Shown here: positions 33,004 through 40,208 of the stretch, one piece after another
Layout: every line of letters begins with the position of its first letter
Numbering within the stretch: the stretch's first letter is position 1
IMG/VR virus record: IMGVR_UViG_3300010354_000162
Location: 1 to 44,551 of that record
Strand: one strand, 5' to 3'
Length of the DNA stretch: 44,551 nt
Source: a virus
Made by a program: the position numbers and the translations under genes
Notes under the pieces: model-generated
What the model saw: only the letters and a program-made list of their open reading frames with translations
Databases searched by the model: none
Told to the model about the DNA's origin: nothing

Positions 33004-33788
33004 AGATTGAGAAATTCGAAGACGGCCTGGCGATCTGTGGTGACTGCACTTCTCAAGAGGTAATCGACGAGATCAAGAATACTCTCGGAGCTTCTAAGCT
33101 GAAGGCAGTCATCACAGATCCTCCTTACGGTAACATCATCGATGAGGAGTGGGATAAGTGGCACGAAGGACAAAAAAACTTCGTTAATTGGATGGTGGGT
33201 TGGACAAACACATTCTCTGATTTATTGGTAGACGGTGGTGCCATGTACGTGTGGGGTGGATACGGAATTCCGGGCTTCCGTCCTTTCTTTGAGTATGCAC
33301 ATCGTGTGGAGTATGAGACTCCCATGAGAATTGCCAATCTCGTCACATGGCATAAGAAGCGTGCGTACGGCGTTCAGCACAACTATCTCTCCACTCGCGA
33401 AGAGATCCTCTACATGGTGAAGGGCAACATCAAGAAGCCTGCCACCTTCAATGTTCCTTACCTCGACACGAAGCGTGGATATGCAGGTTATGATGCGAAG
33501 TATCCTGCCAAGAGCGAGTTCTACCGGAGGACCAACGTTTGGACGGACATCACAGAGATCTTCTCTGGTAAGGTACATCCTACTCAGAAGCCACTACAGG
33601 TCTTTGAGATACCCATTCTCGCAAACACCAATGAAGGCGACTGGATTCTTGATCCCTTCGGCGGGTCCATGACAGCTGCAATTTCTGCAAGAAAGTTGAA
33701 TAGAAATTGGATTTGCGTTGAACGAGATGAAAAGATTTTTGATGATGCTGTTTCATCTATGCGATCTGGTCACCCAAGAAAGCGTTGA
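33000..33788 (+). CDS. DNA methyltransferase, N6-adenine/N4-cytosine (beta-type order)
   Basis: The protein has 262 residues. The catalytic motif IV DPPYGN (D40-Y43) comes first, and the SAM-binding motif I DPFGGS (218-223) comes near the end, with HPTQKP in front of it. This order is that of the beta class. It methylates an amino group of A or C in a short target. No restriction endonuclease partner is adjacent, so protection of phage DNA against host restriction, or marking for regulation, is the likely use. The target sequence cannot be read from the protein. Confidence 0.85.
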   Translation: MKIEKFEDGLAICGDCTSQEVIDEIKNTLGASKLKAVITDPPYGNIIDEEWDKWHEGQKNFVNWMVGWTNTFSDLLVDGGAMYVWGGYGIPGFRPFFEYAHRVEYETPMRIANLVTWHKKRAYGVQHNYLSTREEILYMVKGNIKKPATFNVPYLDTKRGYAGYDAKYPAKSEFYRRTNVWTDITEIFSGKVHPTQKPLQVFEIPILANTNEGDWILDPFGGSMTAAISARKLNRNWICVERDEKIFDDAVSSMRSGHPRKR

Positions 33789-33790
33789 CA

Positions 33791-33800
33791 TAATAATTAC
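33791..33800 (+). promoter_or_regulatory. TAATAATTAC box before the carboxypeptidase gene
   Basis: It lies three bases before ATG 33804, with no SD between them. TTGACA occurs directly upstream at 33785-33790 but is too close for a -35. The message could be leaderless. Confidence 0.3.
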
Positions 33801-33803
33801 ATC

Positions 33804-34760
33804 ATGCTAATTCTTCCTCCAAGACGATTACGTAATAACTCTCGCGTAGCTATTGTGGCTCCTTCTGGCCCTATCGTCTCGGACGAAGTCCAGGCAGGAA
33901 TTGATATCATCAGAGAGTGCGGCCTTGAGCCTGTCTTGGGACCTTGTGTTAAGAATCTTAAGACTACAGGAGATCATGCAGGCTCTGTTAGAGATAGAGT
34001 TGATGAGCTCAACTGGGCATTTTCACAGCCTGGCATTGCAGGAGTCATAGGTGCTGTTGGAGGTGAAGGATCTGCAGCAGTTCTTCCCTATCTTGATTAC
34101 GACAAGATACGTGCTTCCCAAAAGCCATTTTTGGGAATGTCTGATCTCACTGCGATCAACACAGCACTGTTTACCAAGTCTGGTCTCATTTCTATAAATG
34201 GCCAGACGCCCTCTATTCGTCTGGACAAGGGAAGAAAAATTCAAGAGGCGGACTCAGAATCTTTCAAACTTACTCTTGAATTGCTTAAGTCCGACCAACT
34301 GTGGGGTTCTCGTCCCTTCTACTTTAATCCTTTCTTTCCAAGAACAGTATCTCCCGGAAAAGTCTCGGGAATTTCTATTGGAGGAAATCTTGACACTTTT
34401 GTCCATCTAGTTGGAACCCCCTATATGCCCATCCCTGAGAATATGATTCTATTCGTAGAGGATGTTCACAAGGAAGGCGTTGAGCTTTCTCGAGAGTTTC
34501 TTCACCTGCGACTCTCTGGTTTTCTTGGTAGTGTTTCAGGAATTGTCGTTGGACAATTTGAGGACGTACCGAAAGATCTCGAAGGGAAGGTTCCATCAGT
34601 AGAAGACGTTCTTCTCGAATATTGCGGTCATGGTCCACCTTGTGCTTACGGCTACAGTTTCTCCCACGGCCCCCTCACGAGCCCGATACCTATCGGCGCA
34701 AATACTTGCGTTGATGCGGACACGGGCGAAGTATCATTTGACTTCAAGATGTCGTCATGA
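33804..34760 (+). CDS. LD-carboxypeptidase (peptidase S66, LdcA/MccF-like)
   Basis: The protein has 318 residues, close to the usual 300-340. The N-terminus SRVAIVAPSGPI is the S66 opening. The catalytic triad is in place: S113 in GMSDLTAIN, E219 in ILFVEDV and H288 in FSHGPLTSPIPIGAN. Other family blocks are VGGEGSAAVLPYLDYD and GGNLDTFVHLVGTPYMP. LdcA enzymes cut the L-Lys/Dap-D-Ala bond of murein tetrapeptides; MccF enzymes of the same family cleave microcin C and similar peptide-nucleotides. There is no signal peptide, so it acts in the cytoplasm. Possible roles are murein recycling during lysis or detoxification. ATGA overlap with the HNH gene. Confidence 0.85.
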   Translation: MLILPPRRLRNNSRVAIVAPSGPIVSDEVQAGIDIIRECGLEPVLGPCVKNLKTTGDHAGSVRDRVDELNWAFSQPGIAGVIGAVGGEGSAAVLPYLDYDKIRASQKPFLGMSDLTAINTALFTKSGLISINGQTPSIRLDKGRKIQEADSESFKLTLELLKSDQLWGSRPFYFNPFFPRTVSPGKVSGISIGGNLDTFVHLVGTPYMPIPENMILFVEDVHKEGVELSREFLHLRLSGFLGSVSGIVVGQFEDVPKDLEGKVPSVEDVLLEYCGHGPPCAYGYSFSHGPLTSPIPIGANTCVDADTGEVSFDFKMSS

Positions 34761-35287
34761 AAAGAAATGTATTACTTCTTAACGCCGACTGGACTCCGCT
34801 AAATTTTGTGTCCTCAATCCGGGCCCTTAATCTCCTCTTCAAGGGAAGAGCAGAAGTCATAATAATGGGAGAGCAGTCAAGCTCTTGGGACGAAATATAC
34901 ACATCACCAGGCAAAGCCTATAGGGTTCCTGCAACTGTTAGACTTTTGGACCGCGTAACACGAAAATACTCTACACCAAGGTTTAGAAAAAGAGTTCTAT
35001 TTAATCGTGATAACTGGCAGTGCCAATATTGCGGAATAAATCTTGATTACAAGACGATCACAATTGACCACGTATTGCCTCGCTCCAAAGGCGGTGGAAC
35101 TGACTGGAAAAACTGTGTCTCTGCTTGCAAGAGGTGCAATCTAAAGAAAGGCTCTAGGCTTCTTGCTGAGTCTGGAATGCATCTTAGAAAGGCTCCTACT
35201 ATTCCTCTAATGAATCACTTCTGGGACGTTAGCCCGACAGGAACTTGGCATCCTGACTGGACTTCTTTCTTTTCGTTAGATAGTTAG
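34757..35287 (+). CDS. HNH endonuclease
   Basis: The protein has 176 residues. The N-terminus VLLLNADWTPLNFV is the start of a widespread HNH family. The nuclease core is CQYC (C89, C92), TIDHVLPRSKGG with D104-H105, N119 and CKRCN (C124, C127, N128): two Cys pairs for structural zinc around the beta-beta-alpha metal site. It may be a homing nuclease, a packaging-related nuclease or a host-DNA-degrading enzyme; genes of this family also occur in bacterial chromosomes. Coupled to the carboxypeptidase by a four-base overlap. Confidence 0.8.
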   Translation: MKRNVLLLNADWTPLNFVSSIRALNLLFKGRAEVIIMGEQSSSWDEIYTSPGKAYRVPATVRLLDRVTRKYSTPRFRKRVLFNRDNWQCQYCGINLDYKTITIDHVLPRSKGGGTDWKNCVSACKRCNLKKGSRLLAESGMHLRKAPTIPLMNHFWDVSPTGTWHPDWTSFFSLDS

Positions 35288-35291
35288 CTAC

Positions 35292-35486
35292 ATGAAAATA
35301 AAATTGAGTGATCTAAGAAAGATAATCAGAGAAGAAATTGAGATGGCAGGATCTCAACCCGAAGAAGGGTATACTGAAGAGCTTTTAAGTGATCCCAAAT
35401 TTAAGGAAAAAAGCGTCTTTGTTAGAGATTCTGCAAAGAAAAAGATATTATCTTGGGCCAAAGACATGAAGTTGTCCACTAAATAG
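35292..35486 (+). CDS. Small protein with LRKIIREE leader
   Basis: The protein has 64 residues. MKIKLSDLRKIIREEIEMAG is the clearest copy of the amphipathic leader that recurs in this window (compare 37239 and 35537). An acidic stretch and a basic C-terminal helix (SAKKKILSWAKDMKLSTK) follow. GATAGTTAG lies just upstream of the ATG and there is no SD. No known function. Confidence 0.5.
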   Translation: MKIKLSDLRKIIREEIEMAGSQPEEGYTEELLSDPKFKEKSVFVRDSAKKKILSWAKDMKLSTK

Positions 35487-35536
35487 CGTATGATTTTATG
35501 GACGCTTAATACTTAGGAGCTAGGAGTCTTTTCAAT

Positions 35537-36691
35537 ATGCATCTGAAGCTTAAAGAGCTGCAGCAAGTAGCAAAGAAAACGATAAAAGAAGAACAGAAGT
35601 ATGCGACAATTCGCGAAGAGTTTTTCCGCGTTTTCGGTCCACCAGTGATGGTATCAAAAAATTGTGATAGAGTTGCAGAGGCAGTTAATGAACAACTCGA
35701 TCTTTCTGAAGCCTTTAGAAGAGAGGTTCAGCGAGGCAGCGTCAAGACGTCTGTCCTTATAGAGGCTTCTATAAGCAATTCTGCAGCACTGAGAAAAGTT
35801 GCTGCTCGTCTTCTTCCTGAAAAAATGGTTGTTAGACTCCTCGAAGATCCTTCTTCTTCTGTTAGATGCGCAGCTGCCAAGCGCTTGCCTTACGAGGCAA
35901 TAAGGGAGTCAATCAAAAAGTTTCCAAATGACGATCAGCTTCTCACGATAGCCAGGCAGAAGAAGCTGCAAGAAGCCGGTCTCCCAGATCCAGAAGAAGT
36001 AGACGAGCCTTTTGACATGTACGGTGAAGAGCCGCTCGGAGATTCAGTTAAAACACACAAGAGCGACAAGGACCTACCAGATACTTGGTATAAGCGTCTT
36101 GCACACAAGATTTGTAGTGACTACGGTGGAAACCTTGAAGGAAACTGGGAAGAGACCATCGCAACACGAATAGTCGCGAGTCACTACTCTACGACCGGCG
36201 TCAAGCTCGACAGAGACAAGCTTCTCAATTCTATCTATGACTGCATAAAGGAAAGAGAAGACGAGGTCCTCGGTGAGGGATCTCTCAGAGCAATTGCTCG
36301 CCGTCTCATGAAAGAGTCGTATCTTGATTCTTCAGTTATGCCTATCGTAGAAGAAGACGTGAGAGACCCCGTTGTCGATCTACTGGAATCGAACTATTCT
36401 ACGGCGCAGTACGTCGACGAAGCTGAAAGATTATTTTCCGTAAAGAAGTCGAGTGTTCCAAGCGGAATAAAGAAGTACAGGCTTGGTGAAGGGAGTCACG
36501 TTGAAACTCTCGTCCCAGTTAATGGCAAGATACCTGGTGGTTCGATGACCTCCGTGGTTGAGCAGGCTCTTGATCGATATGTAGATTCATGGAATAAGAG
36601 ACAGGCACTTGCAGGAGAACCTTATAGACTTTCGTGGGGACCCCACGGATCTGGCATCAATATGGTCGGATTCAACCTGGAGCTTAAGTAA
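35537..36691 (+). CDS. Hypothetical protein with HEAT-like repeats and LxE-type leader
   Basis: The protein has 384 residues. The leader MHLKLKELQQVAKKTIKEEQ is again basic amphipathic with IKE-E. Residues ~85-140 contain paired-helix units (LRKVAARLLPEKMVVRLLED, then SSVRCAAAKRLPYEAIRESI) like HEAT or 'leucine-rich repeat variant' units that bind proteins or nucleic acid. The middle is acidic (GLPDPEEVDEPFDMYGEE) and the C-terminus is a compact domain ending SGINMVGFNLELK. SD TAGGAG at 35521-35526. It is coupled to the Dps-like gene by a TAATG junction. Confidence 0.55.
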   Translation: MHLKLKELQQVAKKTIKEEQKYATIREEFFRVFGPPVMVSKNCDRVAEAVNEQLDLSEAFRREVQRGSVKTSVLIEASISNSAALRKVAARLLPEKMVVRLLEDPSSSVRCAAAKRLPYEAIRESIKKFPNDDQLLTIARQKKLQEAGLPDPEEVDEPFDMYGEEPLGDSVKTHKSDKDLPDTWYKRLAHKICSDYGGNLEGNWEETIATRIVASHYSTTGVKLDRDKLLNSIYDCIKEREDEVLGEGSLRAIARRLMKESYLDSSVMPIVEEDVRDPVVDLLESNYSTAQYVDEAERLFSVKKSSVPSGIKKYRLGEGSHVETLVPVNGKIPGGSMTSVVEQALDRYVDSWNKRQALAGEPYRLSWGPHGSGINMVGFNLELK

Positions 36692-37242
36692 TGAAGAAAA
36701 GACTCGTAGAAACCCTTGAGATGGCTCTTGTCGTGGAACCCAACCTCGACATCATCACAGAGAACATGGTTTCAGAGTGGGGAGGAGTTCCGTACCCAGA
36801 GCTCTCTGTCCTCCTCGTCCACCTCAAGTTCCTCGCTGCAGTCCACCAGAATCATCACTGGATCACGAAGGGCGATCCTTTCTACGGAGATCATCTCCTC
36901 TTCTCTCGAATCTATGAGGCTACTGCAGCAGACATTGACTCTCTTGCAGAAAAAGCCATCGGTCTCGGTTGCACTTCGAACGTGGACGTCGTCCTTCAGC
37001 ACAAGCAGCTATGCCAGCTACTTCAGGGATATGGAATGACTGCCACGATTCCACAGCCCACCGAACTTGCTAAGCGTTCCTACCTCGCTGAGATGAACTT
37101 CCTTAAGGCTGCTGCTCATCTAGCGGAGCATCTCAAGGCGAACGGCACTATGTCCCGTGGACTCGACAACCTTCTCGCTGGAATCGAGGACAAGCATGAA
37201 GGACACATCTATCTCCTCAAACAAAGGATTATGCCACAATGA
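36691..37242 (+). CDS. Dps/ferritin-like protein
   Basis: The protein has 183 residues. The four-helix ferritin core starts at ~35. The block H56-W57-I-T-K-G ... H68 ... D83-S-L-A-E87-K-A-I-G-L-G aligns without gaps to the E. coli Dps ferroxidase region as I remember it (H51, H63, D78, E82), with Ser72 at the D67 position. Such proteins form 12-mers, oxidise Fe(II) with peroxide and store iron, and many bind DNA. The ~30-residue N-terminal extension begins MKKRLVETLEMALVVE, basic then amphipathic, like the leaders of the neighbouring genes. Likely role: protection of DNA from oxidative damage, in the cell or packed in the capsid. ATGA overlap with the next gene. Confidence 0.8.
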   Translation: MKKRLVETLEMALVVEPNLDIITENMVSEWGGVPYPELSVLLVHLKFLAAVHQNHHWITKGDPFYGDHLLFSRIYEATAADIDSLAEKAIGLGCTSNVDVVLQHKQLCQLLQGYGMTATIPQPTELAKRSYLAEMNFLKAAAHLAEHLKANGTMSRGLDNLLAGIEDKHEGHIYLLKQRIMPQ

Positions 37243-37853
37243 AGCTTACAGCATCGATGCTTAGAAAGATTATCTCAGAGGAGATTTCTAAGATAAAGCC
37301 AAAGAAGAATCTTACAGAAGCAATGACTCGCATCACAGAAGATGAGATGGCAGCCTGGAAGAACGGAAACTGGGGTTACGTCGCCGGGGACGATCATGAA
37401 CCTGCTGTTGATTTTGATGATGATGATCGATTTCTACACGGTTCTGAGCATGGTGCTGCTCAAGATGACGAAGGATACATGGCAAAGTCACAGCTCTCTT
37501 CAATGAAGGAGATGGCGCATGACATCTGCGAGCTTCTCGATTATGATGATCAGCTTCCCGGATGGGTACAAAGCCACATAGCAGTTGCTCACGAGAATCT
37601 TCAGCAGGTTCACGGTTATCTTACTGGCGATGCGAATCTCGAAGCATACGGCGAGGAAGACGAGCACGAGCACGAGGTGCACGCTGAAGCGAAATCTAAG
37701 GGACCTTCCAAGAAGACTGCACAGAAGATACTAAAGGGAACAAAGACCTTCAAAGACAAGGTTAAGAAGGTTGAGAAGTGGGCTGATGAACCAGAGGCGG
37801 CAGCAGCTTGGATGATGCACAAGGCCACAGGAAAGTGGCCAAGCGAGAAGTGA
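37239..37853 (+). CDS. Aquatic-phage conserved protein with IISEE leader
   Basis: The protein has 204 residues. Leader: MKLTASMLRKIISEEISK, then NLTEAMTRITED with more LxE/IxE sites. The central domain GYMAKSQLSSMKEMAHDICE, LDYDDQLPGWVQSHIAVAHE, NLQQVHGYL is a block that I know as recurrent in phages of aquatic bacteria (MAKSQL...A..L...L.DDDQLP.WVQS.IA.A......V..YL). An acidic/His linker (EEDEHEHEVHAEAK) leads to a basic helix and AWMMHKATGKWPSEK. Function not established; presence of separable modules suggests a virion-associated role. Confidence 0.6.
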   Translation: MKLTASMLRKIISEEISKIKPKKNLTEAMTRITEDEMAAWKNGNWGYVAGDDHEPAVDFDDDDRFLHGSEHGAAQDDEGYMAKSQLSSMKEMAHDICELLDYDDQLPGWVQSHIAVAHENLQQVHGYLTGDANLEAYGEEDEHEHEVHAEAKSKGPSKKTAQKILKGTKTFKDKVKKVEKWADEPEAAAAWMMHKATGKWPSEK

Positions 37854-37854
37854 A

Positions 37855-38421
37855 ATGTCGAACGAAGAGCTATCATTGACAGAGGAAGATCTTCGCAACC
37901 TTATCAAAGATGCCCTAGAAGAAGCTAAGAAGAAAGATGCTTCAGACAAGCCCCACCCAAGACAATACGGTGCAAAACAGGGGACAAAGCGTGATCGTGA
38001 CCTCGACAGAGCGAAAGAGCTTGCAAAGAGCGATGATCCCGAAGACAGGAAGCGAGCTTATAAACTACGGGCTGACATGGAAGAGAAAGAGCGTGAGAAA
38101 CCCGGCTTCAAGAGTAAGCCACGCGATGATTCTGAGTCTGCAAAAGAAGGTATAGCGCTTCTTCAAGATCTCATATCTGAAGTTTTAAATGAGGCTCTTT
38201 CTGCTAAGACCAAAGAAACCCTTAGGAAGAAAGCTGAGAAACGAGGTCTCACTCCTGGTTCTGTAGAGGCAGAGTACAAAAAGGGGCTTGCTGCTTGGGC
38301 TACTTCAGGTTCACGCAAGGGAATGTCACAGCACCAGTGGGCAATGGCAAGAGTCAACTCAGCCAATCCGTCCAAATCTTGGGCGGTTGTAAAGAAGTCA
38401 AAATCAAAGAAAAAGAAGTAA
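37855..38421 (+). CDS. Basic conserved phage protein (QHQWAMARVNSF-like domain)
   Basis: The protein has 188 residues and is very rich in Lys, Glu and Asp. N-terminus: LTEEDLRNLIKDALEEAKKK, an LxE-type leader variant. The C-terminal ~70 residues contain LRKKAEKRGLTPGSVEAEYK, GLAAWATSGSRKGMSQHQWA and MARVNSANPSK, a small domain that occurs by itself in many large phages (K..L..KA...G.....L......G..AW..........Q.W..ARV.SF). The tail KKSKSKKKK is strongly basic and could bind nucleic acid. It ends at a bidirectional terminator. Confidence 0.6.
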   Translation: MSNEELSLTEEDLRNLIKDALEEAKKKDASDKPHPRQYGAKQGTKRDRDLDRAKELAKSDDPEDRKRAYKLRADMEEKEREKPGFKSKPRDDSESAKEGIALLQDLISEVLNEALSAKTKETLRKKAEKRGLTPGSVEAEYKKGLAAWATSGSRKGMSQHQWAMARVNSANPSKSWAVVKKSKSKKKK

Positions 38422-38432
38422 ATTAAAAACGA

Positions 38433-38460
38433 AAAACGGCCTCGAAAGAGGCCGTTTCTT
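38433..38460. terminator. Bidirectional terminator between convergent genes
   Basis: AACGGCCTC (38435-38443), GAAA tetraloop, GAGGCCGTT (38448-38456), followed on the plus strand by TCTTATTT and on the minus strand by TTTCGTTTTT. It ends both the plus-strand cluster and the single minus-strand gene. Confidence 0.9.
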
Positions 38461-38797
38461 ATTTGGTTACGTCTAACGTTTCAGGATAGCCCTTCTCTCC
38501 TGGTCGCTTAGGACGTTTACCTGCCTTGCGTCTGGCATGAATGTTCGCCCAGAGACCTCTCTTTTTCTTCTTTGCTTCGTCGAGGTGAGTGCAACCACAA
38601 GATCCTTCGATTTTCATGTAGCCACATTGCGTGCAAGCCTCAGCTTCGTTTGTGTGTTCGCATTCGCAGTCTTTCATGCCGCATTCGGGACAGATGCTCT
38701 CATCAATGCTTCGAACACCTGCTGGCGCATCACCAGCGTAACTTCCAATAGGATCACCGAATCTTTCCTGTATTATTTCAACGATGCTTCTCTTCAT
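38459..38797 (-). CDS. Zinc-ribbon protein with IIQER leader (minus strand)
   Basis: The protein has 112 residues. It begins MKRSIVEIIQERFGD, again with IxE sites. The middle has two Cys clusters (CPECGMKDCEC and CTQCG...GSCGC), which would bind two zinc ions. The end, LDEAKKKKRGLWANIHARR, KAGKRPKRPGEKGYPETLDV, is a short conserved module (KGLW.NI.A.R..G..P..PG...YP..L) that I know from many phages and which usually stands at the C-terminus. It is the only minus-strand gene in the right half and has its own 54-base divergent promoter region. Function unknown. Confidence 0.6.
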   Translation of the reverse strand: MKRSIVEIIQERFGDPIGSYAGDAPAGVRSIDESICPECGMKDCECEHTNEAEACTQCGYMKIEGSCGCTHLDEAKKKKRGLWANIHARRKAGKRPKRPGEKGYPETLDVTK

Positions 38798-38851
38798 ACT
38801 TCTAAATATGCATTGTACTTACTGTTTGGACGTTTATATGATCTAACAGAT

Positions 38852-39229
38852 ATGGATAGTTGCAAACTTACTAAGATGCTAGAGCTTCGAGAGAAGTTTA
38901 TGAGAGACTTGGCTGCAAAGAGGCCTGCTGTTCTGCAATCGTGGCCTGTTGACATTTCTAGGAAAGAGTCTCAGCAAGTTGTTCGAGATACAGTTTTGAA
39001 GGGAGTCGAGGAGATGTTTGAGTCTCTTGCGCATCTAAAGAACTGGAAGCCACATAGAACGACAGAGATTGCAGATTTTGATCACGAAGCTTTTCTTGAA
39101 GAGTATGTAGACGCGTTCAATTACTTTCTTTCTGTCCTCGTCATGCTAGGCATCGATGCAGAAGAGTTGTTTGAAGCTTATACTAGAAAAGACAGTATCA
39201 TTCATGACAGGCTGAAGAAAGACTACTAA
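38852..39229 (+). CDS. All-alpha dUTPase/NTP-pyrophosphatase-like protein
   Basis: The protein has 125 residues from ATG 38852; the frame is open further upstream but that part overlaps the minus-strand gene and is not protein-like. Helical metal-site motifs of the dimeric dUTPase/MazG superfamily are visible: EEMFESLAHLKNWKPHR and FLEEYVDAFNYFLSVLVMLGI, then KDSIIHDR (K/R for the nucleotide). These enzymes split (d)NTPs to (d)NMP and pyrophosphate; FLEEYVDAFNYFLS is closest to dUTPase-2. One-base TAATG coupling to a paralogue fused to a phosphatase suggests the two chains assemble. Confidence 0.6.
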   Translation: MDSCKLTKMLELREKFMRDLAAKRPAVLQSWPVDISRKESQQVVRDTVLKGVEEMFESLAHLKNWKPHRTTEIADFDHEAFLEEYVDAFNYFLSVLVMLGIDAEELFEAYTRKDSIIHDRLKKDY

Positions 39230-40170
39230 TGCCTAACTGGAATAATCTCGATGAATCTCTAGCAGCTCAAAAAGACTTCTCTGATCTTTTCTTTGATTCT
39301 TCAAAGCTAACTGAAAAACAGAGAGAAGAACACTTAAAGACGCTTGTTCTTGCATTGCACTCAGAGGCAACAGGAATCGTAGAAGCTGTTAACTATAAGG
39401 ATCATAGAACTTCAGAAGGTCCCGTAGACATAGCAAAGATCCTCTTCAAGACAGTCGATGCTTATCGATATATTCTAGCCATCCTTAACCTGTGGGGAAT
39501 TGACTCGAATAATTTTGCAGCTGCCCTGGACCAAAAGAACAGCTTTCTTCACTACAGACACAAGATGGCTGGAAGATGCTGGGATGGTGAACAGCCTGTC
39601 GCTCTTTTCGACATGGATGATGTATTAGCAAATTTTAGAAAGTCTTTCTGCGATTGGTCATCGAGAAAATGCGGTCATTTCATCGACCCAGAAAGTGATG
39701 AATACTATAACGTTCGCGAGTTTAAGAAGCTTGACATTAACAGCGAAGGATATTTCAAAGAGTTCATAGACTGTCACGGTCTTGCTTTGCTAGAGAGGGA
39801 CGAAGCATATATCGCTCTGCTGAATCATCTCAAGTCGCAAGGATACTGGATTCAGATCATAACTTCTCGTCCTGAGAATGAGCTCAATTGTTTTTATGAT
39901 ACGTACGCCTGGCTCTCTATGAACAAGATAGATGCAGACGGAGTTGCCTTCGCACCAGAGAAGTTTGTTTGGCTCACCAAGCAGCCGTATTACAGCAAAG
40001 GCAAGTACTTTGCAATCGATGACTCTGCGAAGCACGCTGCAGAATATGCCAAGCATGATGTAAAAGTCATGGTTCCGGAAAAATCATACAATCAGGAAGT
40101 CAAAGGAATTAATAACATATCGTATGTTCCAAAAGGATGCAATCCCATTGATTTTATCCCAGTTGTCTGA
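39229..40170 (+). CDS. Fusion: degenerate dUTPase/MazG-like domain + HAD 5'-deoxynucleotidase-like phosphatase
   Basis: The protein has 313 residues. Residues 1-110 repeat the preceding protein (NYKDHRTSEG, VDAYRYILAILNLWGID, KNSFLHYRHK versus NWKPHRTTE, VDAFNYFLSVLVMLGID, KDSIIHDRLK), but two acidic metal ligands (EEYVD, EEMFES) are changed to FKTVD and LHSEAT, so this half may be inactive or structural. Residues 121-313 are a HAD domain: nucleophile VALFDMDDVLANF (D128, D130), motif II IIITSRPE-type QIITSRPENE and motif IV FAIDDSAKHA. DMDxVLA(N/D)F is typical of 5'(3')-deoxyribonucleotidases and of polynucleotide 3'-phosphatase relatives. I infer sequential dNTP to dNMP to nucleoside chemistry, or end healing. 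Confidence 0.7.
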   Translation: MPNWNNLDESLAAQKDFSDLFFDSSKLTEKQREEHLKTLVLALHSEATGIVEAVNYKDHRTSEGPVDIAKILFKTVDAYRYILAILNLWGIDSNNFAAALDQKNSFLHYRHKMAGRCWDGEQPVALFDMDDVLANFRKSFCDWSSRKCGHFIDPESDEYYNVREFKKLDINSEGYFKEFIDCHGLALLERDEAYIALLNHLKSQGYWIQIITSRPENELNCFYDTYAWLSMNKIDADGVAFAPEKFVWLTKQPYYSKGKYFAIDDSAKHAAEYAKHDVKVMVPEKSYNQEVKGINNISYVPKGCNPIDFIPVV

Positions 40171-40181
40171 CAGGTCGATTG

Positions 40182-40190
40182 TATAGTTAT
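40182..40190 (+). promoter_or_regulatory. TATAGTTAT promoter-like box
   Basis: This is identical to 26229-26237 and lies in the only sizeable gap (38 bases) of the cluster, 18 bases before ATG 40209. A second TATAAA follows at 40195. Confidence 0.4.
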
Positions 40191-40208
40191 CCGCTATAAA
40201 GGACGGTC

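Noticed and set aside
38537-38851. N-terminal extension of the dUTPase-like gene
   Set aside because: It would overlap the minus-strand zinc-ribbon gene along almost its whole length and has no domain-like sequence; the recognisable domain begins after ATG 38852.
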